In this document: one piece after another, positions 1 through 4,951 of the stretch
Layout of the letters: every line of letters starts with the position of its first letter
How positions within the stretch are numbered: the first letter of the stretch is position 1
Assembly (NCBI GenBank): GCA_003558625.1
Contig: PWPP01000005.1
Location: 1 to 6,105 of the forward strand
Length of the DNA: 6,105 nt
Direction of reading: 5' to 3'
DNA from: Syntrophomonas sp.
GTDB taxonomy: Bacteria; Bacillota; Syntrophomonadia; Syntrophomonadales; Syntrophomonadaceae
Position numbers and translations under genes: made by a program
Notes under the pieces: generated by a model
Seen by the model: only the letters and a program-made list of their open reading frames with translations
The model's database searches: none
Told to the model about the DNA's origin: nothing

Positions 1-1
1 A

Positions 2-694
2 TCCCTTAAGTATGTAGAGGGGGACTTGCTGGAAAGATATGGCCTGGAAAAAGATTTCAGAAGGGCACTTAAGCGTAAAGTATGGCTGAAAAATGGAGGC
101 TACCTGATATTTGATGTCACGGAAGCCATGACAGTAATTGATGTTAACAGCGGCAAGTATACCGGCAAAAACAGCTTTGAAGATACCATTTTGAAGCTTA
201 ATTTGGAGGCGGCCGTAGAGATCCCCCGGCAGCTGCGTTTAAGAAGCATCGGGGGTATTATACTGGTTGACTTTGTAGATATGCAGGACAATAATAATAA
301 AGAGCAAGTGATTAATTTATTTAAGGCAGAACTGAGTAAGGATAAAACCCACACCCGGATGATGGGTCTAACCAGTCTGGGCTTTTTAGAAATTACCCGC
401 AAGAAAACCCGCTACGGAATCACCGATTTTTTTACTACAGAATGTAATTCCTGCCAGGGCCGGGGCCGGGTGGTCAACACCTTTGCCTTATGTTCGGAAA
501 TAAAAAGGAAAATGGCCCATATGGCTTATACTGAAAATGACATAATTGTCTGTGAAGCCAATACCGAACTGCTGGCCTGTCTGACCGCGAGCCTGGAGGA
601 TGTAGAGTTTATTAAAGATAAAAGCCGCAAGAACATTGAGTTCTTGCATAATAAAGAGTTAAATCCCGCAGAGTATAAGCTCTATACCAAATAA
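2..694 (+). CDS. rng: Ribonuclease E/G family endoribonuclease, C-terminal part (5' end outside window)
   Basis: The frame is open from the first full codon at position 2, so the gene starts upstream and the TTG at 26 is internal. About 230 residues are visible. They cover the end of the DNase I-like catalytic domain and the region after it. Counting the TTG as residue 1, the IDVNSG motif (D39, N41) and VDFVDM motif (D82) are present. The two aspartates are 43 residues apart, as are the catalytic Mg2+-binding D303 and D346 of E. coli RNase E, so the enzyme should be active. A CxxC pair (C140, C143, followed by QGRGR) matches the zinc-link used for dimer and tetramer assembly. Only about 80 residues follow it, so there is no long degradosome scaffold tail and the protein is RNase G-like. 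The family cuts single-stranded RNA endonucleolytically in the cytoplasm, including rRNA precursors and mRNA. The gene lies directly upstream of rplU. Whether to call it rng or rne is a matter of convention here. Confidence 0.93.
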   Translation, partial: SLKYVEGDLLERYGLEKDFRRALKRKVWLKNGGYLIFDVTEAMTVIDVNSGKYTGKNSFEDTILKLNLEAAVEIPRQLRLRSIGGIILVDFVDMQDNNNKEQVINLFKAELSKDKTHTRMMGLTSLGFLEITRKKTRYGITDFFTTECNSCQGRGRVVNTFALCSEIKRKMAHMAYTENDIIVCEANTELLACLTASLEDVEFIKDKSRKNIEFLHNKELNPAEYKLYTK

Positions 695-712
695 GCAGGT
701 ATTCGGTGATAC

Positions 713-742
713 TTGACGATAGGGTCTATATTGTGTTAAATT
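713..742 (+). promoter_or_regulatory. Sigma-A-like promoter for the rplU-prp-rpmA unit
   Basis: A TTGACG box at 713-718 matches five of six bases of the -35 consensus. It is followed after 17 bases by TTAAAT (736-741). With an 18-base spacer the alternative is TAAATT (737-742), preceded by a TG at 734-735 in extended -10 position. Transcription would start near 748-750. That is 20 bases after the rng stop and some 240 bases before rplU, which leaves room for a leader RNA. The ribosomal protein genes would therefore be expressed independently of rng, with possible read-through from it because I see no terminator after rng. Confidence 0.6.
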
Positions 743-749
743 ATATCTT

Positions 750-987
750 GGATTCTTGTTGGACATTGTTTCAACCGCACAGTCCGGGTTTAACCGGCAC
801 TCTCTGGTTTAAGCAGGGTGAGTATGCATGCATTACCACCAGGCTTGAAGCCGGAATCTAACCATGAGGGGAATAGGATGGCGGACAGGTTGTTAATGCC
901 GTGCCCCTGGGGTGACCAAGGTTGACAAAGGATGATATTCTGCCTGTGACTGGCGAGTCTAAATAATGCGGAGGTGTAAAGTATTAA
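750..987 (+). ncRNA. Candidate ribosomal protein L21 (rplU) leader RNA
   Basis: This non-coding stretch of about 240 bases lies between a promoter and rplU, where L21 leader RNAs are known in Gram-positive bacteria. Several helices can be drawn by eye. ACTC (799-802) pairs with GAGT (820-823) and encloses CTG/CAG (804-806 with 814-816). GCATTA (830-835) pairs with TAATGC (894-899) and encloses a hairpin at 839-854 (CC-GGCT with AGCC-GG, one bulged A). GACT-GGCG-AGTC forms a small hairpin at 948-959. There is no U-tract after any of these before the ribosome binding site, so an intrinsic attenuator is not evident. Control at translation, or by binding of L21 or another factor, is inferred. I could not match the sequence to the family model, so the family assignment rests on position and structure. 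Confidence 0.55.
970..976 (+). promoter_or_regulatory. Ribosome binding site of rplU
   Basis: GGAGGTG is a strong match to the anti-Shine-Dalgarno sequence. It lies 11 bases before the ATG at 988 and supports that start. It is the last element of the leader and the natural target if the leader controls translation. Confidence 0.8.
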
Positions 988-1302
988 ATGTATGCCATAA
1001 TTGAAACCGGTGGGAAGCAATATACCGTCAGCGAAGGTGATATTATCAGGGTGGAAAAAATCCAGGCCCAACCGGGAGAAAACATCAGTTTCGAAAAAAT
1101 CCTGTTCATTAAAGATGATGAAGGAAATGTGAAAGTAGGGACGCCCTACTTGTCGGGATCCCGGGTACAGGTAGAGGTCATTGATCATGGCAAAGCCAAA
1201 AAGATTAGAGTGTTCAAATACAAGCGAAGAAAAAACTACCGTAGAACCCAGGGGCACCGCCAGGCTTATACCAAGATTAAAATCGAAAAGATTGAGGGCT
1301 GA
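988..1302 (+). CDS. rplU: 50S ribosomal protein L21
   Basis: The 104-residue product is full length for bacterial L21 (about 101-104). It opens with MYAIIETGGKQYTVSEGD, the conserved L21 beta-barrel start. Near the C-terminus it carries the family signature from I73 to R91, with K77, R81, K82 and G89-H90-R91 in the expected spacing. It ends in the usual basic tail. L21 binds 23S rRNA in the 50S subunit. The ATG is preceded by GGAGGTG. The TGA stop shares its last A with the ATG of the next gene (TGATG), a typical sign of translational coupling. No anomalies are seen. Confidence 0.98.
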   Translation: MYAIIETGGKQYTVSEGDIIRVEKIQAQPGENISFEKILFIKDDEGNVKVGTPYLSGSRVQVEVIDHGKAKKIRVFKYKRRKNYRRTQGHRQAYTKIKIEKIEG

Positions 1303-1631
1303 TGATACAGGTAACCCTGGATTATAAGGGAGAAGACGTGATTGCTTTTCGGGTGCAGGGACATGCCGGGTTTGCCGATTCCGGGGAAGATATCTACTGT
1401 GCCGGTGTATCGGCGGTCACTCAGACCGCACTGGTCGGTTTGTACAGGCATATTGAGCCTAAACCCCGCTTTCACAAAGAACAGGGGTTCCTGGAATGTA
1501 CACTGCCGGCCGGGCTGAACGGGGCGGAGAATCAGAAGGCCCAGATTATTCTGTCCACCATGGCCGAAGGACTGTTATTATTAGCCAAAGACTATACCGA
1601 TTATATAAACGTGGTAGTAAGGAGGTGTTAA
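1302..1631 (+). CDS. prp: Ribosomal-processing cysteine protease Prp (YsxB family)
   Basis: The 109-residue product is the small protein encoded between the L21 and L27 genes in Firmicutes and related bacteria. The expected catalytic dyad is visible: H21 in GHAGF and C33 in DIYCAGVSA, matching H22 and C34 of the Staphylococcus aureus enzyme. Prp cuts the N-terminal extension off L27. Without that cleavage the extension would protrude towards the peptidyl transferase centre. The start overlaps the rplU stop by one base, with a weak GAGGG (1294-1298) only 3 bases upstream, so translation is probably coupled to rplU. The L27 gene just downstream encodes a matching cleavage sequence, so enzyme and substrate agree. 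The function is known from the family and the residues are seen here. Confidence 0.95.
   Translation: MIQVTLDYKGEDVIAFRVQGHAGFADSGEDIYCAGVSAVTQTALVGLYRHIEPKPRFHKEQGFLECTLPAGLNGAENQKAQIILSTMAEGLLLLAKDYTDYINVVVRRC
1619..1627 (+). promoter_or_regulatory. Ribosome binding site of rpmA, inside the end of prp
   Basis: AAGGAGGTG lies over the last codons of prp, 6 bases before the ATG at 1634. It fixes the L27 start at the MLRIDLQLF extension. Much earlier in-frame starts (for example 1496) and a start at the mature AHKK end are both disfavoured. Confidence 0.85.
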
Positions 1632-1633
1632 GC

Positions 1634-1660
1634 ATGTTAAGGATTGATTTGCAGCTGTTT
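1634..1660 (+). other. Codons for the Prp-cleaved N-terminal extension of L27
   Basis: These nine codons encode MLRIDLQLF. The LQ-x-F pattern before A10 matches the known Prp recognition site, and cleavage is expected between F9 and A10. This is an inference from the S. aureus pair, supported by the intact H/C dyad in the upstream prp gene. Confidence 0.8.
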
Positions 1661-1924
1661 GCACATAAAAAAGGTGTGGGAAGCTCCAGAAACGGCAGAG
1701 ACAGTGAATCTAAACGCTTGGGAGTCAAGAGGTACGACGGACAGGTTGTGAGAGCCGGCAATATACTGGTGAGACAACGGGGAAGCAAAATACATCCGGG
1801 CCAAAATGTCCTCAAAGGCAGAGATGATACCTTGTTTGCCAACATTGACGGTTTAGTGAAGTTTGAACGAAAAGGCAGAGACAAGAAGATGGTTAGCGTC
1901 TATCCTGCGGGATTGCAGCAGTAA
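1634..1924 (+). CDS. rpmA: 50S ribosomal protein L27 with cleavable N-terminal extension
   Basis: The 96-residue product begins MLRIDLQLF-AHKKGVG. Residues 1-9 are the extension typical of Firmicutes L27 and resemble MLKLNLQFF of S. aureus, where Prp cuts after residue 9. Removal exposes AHKK, the same N-terminus as mature E. coli L27. Conserved parts follow: SSRNGRDSESKRLGVKR (17-33) and the L27 signature G42 to G56, with RQRG at 47-50. L27 lies at the 50S interface, and its N-terminal tail reaches the peptidyl transferase centre. The gene starts 2 bases after the prp stop and is followed by an intrinsic terminator, so it ends the ribosomal unit. Confidence 0.98.
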   Translation: MLRIDLQLFAHKKGVGSSRNGRDSESKRLGVKRYDGQVVRAGNILVRQRGSKIHPGQNVLKGRDDTLFANIDGLVKFERKGRDKKMVSVYPAGLQQ

Positions 1925-1957
1925 TCAGCGAAGAAACCGGCGGCAATCGTTTTTGTT

Positions 1958-1984
1958 AACCCCTGGAAATTTTCAGGGGTTTTT
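1958..1984 (+). terminator. Intrinsic terminator after rpmA
   Basis: AACCCCTG (1958-1965) pairs with CAGGGGTT (1974-1981) over an 8-base loop. The descending arm runs into a T tract (1980-1984). The stem is G/C rich and perfect. It lies 33 bases past the rpmA stop and separates the ribosomal unit from the spo0B-obg genes. The T tract is short and is broken by a G at 1985, so some read-through is possible. Confidence 0.85.
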
Positions 1985-1992
1985 GTTATGAT
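1964..1992 (+). promoter_or_regulatory. Candidate extended -10 promoter for spo0B-obg(-proBA), overlapping the terminator
   Basis: TGTTATGAT (1984-1992) is an extended -10 element: TG, one base, then TATGAT, five of six to consensus. Seventeen bases upstream lies TGGAAA (1964-1969), a four-of-six -35 that falls in the terminator hairpin. The predicted RNA start near 1998-2000 leaves a leader of about 20 bases, just enough to hold the AGGAGGGG ribosome binding site (2005-2012). The match is by eye only. Confidence 0.4.
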
Positions 1993-2017
1993 TTGATTGC
2001 GAACAGGAGGGGAAAAG

Positions 2018-2458
2018 GTGACGGAGCAAGAAGTCCTGGCCCTGGTTAGAAGGATTAAACATGATTTTGCCAACAACCTGCAGGTAATAAGCGGTTATAT
2101 GCAGATGCAGAATTATGCGAAGGCCCAAAATTATTTGAATAATATGGCACAGGAAATGATGGAGGAAACGTACCTTTTCAATGCTTTACAAGCCGGACCG
2201 GCTTTGTATTTTTTCCGGCAGATGATATCTGCGCGGGAGTTGGGCATCAAATTGAACTATAAGAATTTAACCGACGAGAATGTAGAACTTCTAAAACAGC
2301 ACCATGAACCCTGGAAGAGTTTATGCACGCTGCGCGAGGAACATAAACAGGAAGCATTGGCATTGGATCTTTCCATCCGGGTTGACGAAAACGGGAAAAA
2401 AATTTATCTGGTTTTTACATCACCCGCAGGACAGGAACTGAAAAGAGTCAGGCTTTAA
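2018..2458 (+). CDS. Short Spo0B-type sporulation phosphotransferase (SpoOB alpha-helical domain protein)
   Basis: The chosen start is GTG at 2018, which has AGGAGGGG (2005-2012) 5 bases upstream; the TTG at 1997 has no such site. The 146-residue product carries the helical-hairpin phosphotransfer motif RRIKHDFANNLQVISGYMQM. H15 followed by D16 corresponds to the phospho-accepting H30-D of Bacillus subtilis Spo0B (RHDW...LQLIKG). The second helix is about residues 37-60. The C-terminal part (about 85-146) looks like a reduced version of the ATPase-like fold, and I see no N-box or glycine-rich ATP site, so it should not be a kinase. B. subtilis Spo0B has about 192 residues, so this one is clearly shorter. 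In Bacillus, Spo0B forms a four-helix-bundle dimer that passes phosphoryl groups from Spo0F to Spo0A. The partner proteins are not in this window. Adjacency to obg, as in Bacillus, strengthens the call. I leave the symbol empty because homology is limited to the phosphotransfer domain. Confidence 0.75.
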   Translation: MTEQEVLALVRRIKHDFANNLQVISGYMQMQNYAKAQNYLNNMAQEMMEETYLFNALQAGPALYFFRQMISARELGIKLNYKNLTDENVELLKQHHEPWKSLCTLREEHKQEALALDLSIRVDENGKKIYLVFTSPAGQELKRVRL

Positions 2459-2472
2459 CAAGGAGAAGAGAA

Positions 2473-3732
2473 ATGTTTATAGATGAAGCCAGGGTATATA
2501 TAAAAGGCGGAGATGGCGGCAATGGCATTGTGGCTTTTCGCCGGGAAAAATATGTTCCCTTGGGGGGGCCCTCAGGAGGAGACGGGGGACGCGGCGGCAG
2601 CGTAATATTTATGGCCGATGAAGGATTAAACACATTAATAGATTTTAAATATAAACGCCATTTTAAGGCGGACCGGGGCAGCCATGGCCAGGGAAAAAAC
2701 ATGCATGGCAGCAGGGGAGAGGACCTGCTGGTGAAAGTGCCGGTTGGAACCATTATCAAAGATGATGATAGCGGCAGGGTTATTGCCGATTTAACCTATC
2801 ACGGACAAGAAGTGGTGGCGGCCAGTGGCGGGCGGGGTGGAAAAGGAAATGCCCGCTTTGCTTCCTCTATCCAAAAAGCGCCTTCTTTTGCTGAAAAAGG
2901 AGAACCGGGAGAAGAGAAATGGTTGAAAATGGAACTTAAATTATTGGCTGATGTGGGTTTAGTGGGATTTCCCAATGCCGGCAAGTCAACCCTGATATCC
3001 AGGATATCGGCGGCACGACCCAAAATTGCCGATTATCCCTTTACCACCCTGGCCCCGAACCTGGGAGTGGTGGAGACCAAAAACCGGTCTTCCTTTGTTG
3101 TGGCAGATATTCCGGGTATTATAGACGGGGCTCACCGGGGAGCCGGGTTGGGTCTAAATTTTTTGCGCCATATAGAACGCAACCGGATTTTTTGGTTTGT
3201 CCTGGATGCGGCGGAAACAGACGGCCGCAATGTAGTGGCAGATTTTAAGGCTTTGAGGCATGAACTAGGGTTGTACAAAGAGGAACTGCTTGAGCGGCCA
3301 TTTTTTATCGTGGCCAATAAAATGGATATAAGCGGGGCTTATGAAAAGGCAAGGGATTTAAAAGCAAGCCACGGCGACCACGTGTTTTGCATATCTGCAG
3401 TAACCGGAGCAGGAATCGAAGAGCTGGTTGAGGAAACCTTTAAACTATTGCAAAGTTTGCCCCCGGAAGAATCTGTGATAGAAGAAGAAATGATCGTGGC
3501 TTATGAAGAGGAACCGCCTTTTGAAATACAGTTTGAGGCCGGGGTTTATGAAGTCAGGGGAAAAAGAATTGATAAGCTGGTAGCCATGACGGATTTAAAC
3601 AACCAGGAAGCGGTGGAAAGATTTCAGCGTACCATTCAATATATGGGTTTGGAAGATGCCCTGAAAAAAAGAGGGATTAAAAATGGGGATACGGTTAGGA
3701 TCAGTAAATGGGAATTCGAATATACGGATTAA
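2473..3732 (+). CDS. obgE: GTPase Obg (CgtA)
   Basis: The 419-residue product has all three Obg parts. The glycine-rich Obg fold (about 1-158) starts MFIDEARVYIKGGDGGNGIV. The G domain holds the P-loop GFPNAGKST (165-173), switch II DIPG (212-215), NKMD (282-285, guanine specificity) and SAV (308-310). The C-terminal OCT domain runs from about 348 (PPFEIQFEAGVYEV) to the end. Obg is an essential, slowly hydrolysing GTPase that binds the 50S subunit late in assembly. In B. subtilis it is also needed for sporulation initiation and the general stress response. The ATG is preceded by AAGGAGA (2460-2466), and the gene begins 14 bases after the spo0B-like stop, so the two are almost certainly co-transcribed. 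The OCT domain is found in Firmicutes Obg and absent from many proteobacterial ones, which end in an acidic tail. Confidence 0.97.
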   Translation: MFIDEARVYIKGGDGGNGIVAFRREKYVPLGGPSGGDGGRGGSVIFMADEGLNTLIDFKYKRHFKADRGSHGQGKNMHGSRGEDLLVKVPVGTIIKDDDSGRVIADLTYHGQEVVAASGGRGGKGNARFASSIQKAPSFAEKGEPGEEKWLKMELKLLADVGLVGFPNAGKSTLISRISAARPKIADYPFTTLAPNLGVVETKNRSSFVVADIPGIIDGAHRGAGLGLNFLRHIERNRIFWFVLDAAETDGRNVVADFKALRHELGLYKEELLERPFFIVANKMDISGAYEKARDLKASHGDHVFCISAVTGAGIEELVEETFKLLQSLPPEESVIEEEMIVAYEEEPPFEIQFEAGVYEVRGKRIDKLVAMTDLNNQEAVERFQRTIQYMGLEDALKKRGIKNGDTVRISKWEFEYTD

Positions 3733-3750
3733 ATATACTCGAGGTGAAGT

Positions 3751-4878
3751 ATGAACTGGAGAACCAATTTTAAATTTTTCAAACGGATCGTGATTAAAGT
3801 AGGTACCAGCACTTTGACCTATCCCAATGGAAAGCTTAATTTGCAGCGTATTGAAGGTCTGGTCATGGAGATGTCGGACCTGCATAACCAGGGCAAGGAA
3901 GTCTTGCTGGTGACCTCGGGTGCTGTAGGTGTGGGGGCTAACAAAATGGGATATAAAACCGTACCCCGAACCATTCCTGAAAAGCAGGCACTGGCAGCCA
4001 TCGGCCAGGGTGCACTATTACATTTATATGAAAAACTGTTTGCTGAATTCGGTAAAATTGTGGCCCAGGTTCTCCTCAGCCGGGAAGACTTGGATGAGAG
4101 GACCCGTTACTTAAATGCCACCAACACCCTGGAGGCCATATTAAATATGGACGTGATCCCCATCATCAATGAGAACGATACCGTAGCCATTGAAGAGATT
4201 AAGTTTGGAGATAATGATACTTTGTCCGCAATGGTGGCGGCTTTGGTGGATGCAGATTTATCTATCGTTTTATCTGATGTAAACGGTTTATATGACTGTG
4301 ATCCCAGAATCAATGACCAGGCCTGTCTCTTGGACCAGGTGGAGGAGATCACCCGGCAGATGGAGGATAATTCCAGAAGCAGGGGTACGCATTTCGCCAG
4401 CGGGGGCATGATTACCAAACTGAGGGCAGCACGGATTTGCATGGCTTCCGGTGTTCCCATGGTTATTGCCAACAGTAACAATCATCATGTTATCCGCAGG
4501 ATTATTGGAGGAGAGTCCTTAGGGACGCTTTTTGTTCCCCGGGAGTCTAAGATGCATGCCCGCAAAAAATGGATTGCCTTTGGCACTGTAGTTCACGGCA
4601 AACTGCACATTGATAACGGGGCAGAAAATGCCCTGTTAAACCGGGGTAAAAGTCTTTTGCCTTCAGGCATTACCAGGGTGGAAGGGTCATTTGACCGCGG
4701 AATGGTGGTGGATGTTATAACCACAGACGGGCGCGAAGTGGCCCGGGGCATGATCAATTACGATTCCCGGGAAACTGCTCTGATTGCAGGGAAAAAGACT
4801 TCCGAGATTGAAAAAACATTAGGCAGCAAGGATTATGATGAGGTTATTCATCGCAATAATCTTTGGATCAAAGAATAA
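3751..4878 (+). CDS. proB: Glutamate 5-kinase (gamma-glutamyl kinase)
   Basis: This enzyme transfers phosphate from ATP to the gamma-carboxyl of glutamate, the first and usually proline-inhibited step of proline synthesis. The 375-residue length fits the two-domain family (E. coli ProB has 367). The amino-acid kinase domain (about 9-265) shows IKVGTSTLT with K16, VTSGAVGVG, IINENDTVA (N140, N142, D143), FGDND (152-156), LSDVNGLYD (174-182) and SGGMITK (217-223). A PUA domain follows (about 275-365). GAGGTGA (3741-3747) lies just before the ATG, and only 18 bases separate the gene from obg, so it probably belongs to the same transcript. I see no T-box or proline-specific leader upstream. The sequence before the GGM motif (GTHFASGGM) departs from the commoner GTGGM, but the motif core is kept. 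Confidence 0.96.
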   Translation: MNWRTNFKFFKRIVIKVGTSTLTYPNGKLNLQRIEGLVMEMSDLHNQGKEVLLVTSGAVGVGANKMGYKTVPRTIPEKQALAAIGQGALLHLYEKLFAEFGKIVAQVLLSREDLDERTRYLNATNTLEAILNMDVIPIINENDTVAIEEIKFGDNDTLSAMVAALVDADLSIVLSDVNGLYDCDPRINDQACLLDQVEEITRQMEDNSRSRGTHFASGGMITKLRAARICMASGVPMVIANSNNHHVIRRIIGGESLGTLFVPRESKMHARKKWIAFGTVVHGKLHIDNGAENALLNRGKSLLPSGITRVEGSFDRGMVVDVITTDGREVARGMINYDSRETALIAGKKTSEIEKTLGSKDYDEVIHRNNLWIKE

Positions 4879-4897
4879 ATGCTTTGACCAAAAAAAG

Positions 4898-4951
4898 ATG
4901 CGAAAGGGGGAAATTGAAGAGGTAACACACCGTCTTCAATATGCGAAATGA
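4898..4951 (+). CDS. Possible 17-codon upstream reading frame overlapping the proA start
   Basis: ATG at 4898 opens a frame that encodes MRKGEIEEVTHRLQYAK and stops with TGA at 4949-4951. This overlaps the proA ATG (4948-4950) as ATGA, a classic arrangement for translational coupling. No convincing ribosome binding site precedes the ATG, only an A-rich tract, and the peptide resembles nothing I know. It may be chance. It is listed because the exact overlap bears on how proA is translated. Confidence 0.2.
   Translation: MRKGEIEEVTHRLQYAK
4906..4950 (+). promoter_or_regulatory. proA translation start region: Shine-Dalgarno tract, hairpin, ATG
   Basis: GGGGG (4906-4910) is the best ribosome binding tract upstream of proA, but it is 37 bases from the ATG at 4948. 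Between them is a strong inverted repeat. ATTGAAGA (4913-4920) pairs with TCTTCAAT (4933-4940), GGT (4921-4923) pairs with ACC (4929-4931), one G (4932) is bulged, and a 5-base loop closes it: 11 base pairs in all. If the hairpin forms, only 2 plus 7 unpaired bases separate GGGGG from the ATG, which is normal spacing. No U tract follows, so it is not an intrinsic terminator. The hairpin is seen in the sequence; its role is inferred. Confidence 0.5.

Noticed and set aside
26..28. TTG at 26 as start of the RNase gene
   Set aside because: The frame is open to the window edge and the catalytic domain would be cut in half; the codon is internal.
824..833. Perfect 10-base palindrome ATGCATGCAT in the rplU leader as an operator
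   Set aside because: It is short and lies well downstream of the promoter; its 3' half is better explained by pairing of 830-835 with 894-899.
790..1257. Reverse-strand open frame of 155 codons across the rplU leader and rplU
   Set aside because: It lies antisense to a certain ribosomal protein gene and a structured leader, has no family resemblance, and no ribosome binding site stands out.
1496..1633. Longer N-terminus for L27 starting within prp
   Set aside because: The frame is open upstream, but those residues are not L27-like, while ATG 1634 has an excellent ribosome binding site and gives the known Firmicutes extension.
1997..2017. TTG at 1997 as start of the Spo0B-like gene
   Set aside because: Those codons contain the AGGAGGGG ribosome binding site that serves the GTG at 2018.
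3700..3760. T-box or other amino-acid leader before proB
   Set aside because: The obg-proB gap is only 18 bases, so there is no room for a leader and no T-box bulge sequence is seen.
4107..4481. Reverse-strand open frame of 124 codons inside proB
   Set aside because: It is a shadow of the proB kinase domain; its composition follows the sense codons.
4913..4940. proB-proA hairpin as an intrinsic terminator
   Set aside because: The stem is A/U rich at its base and is followed by a mixed ATATGCG sequence with no T tract.
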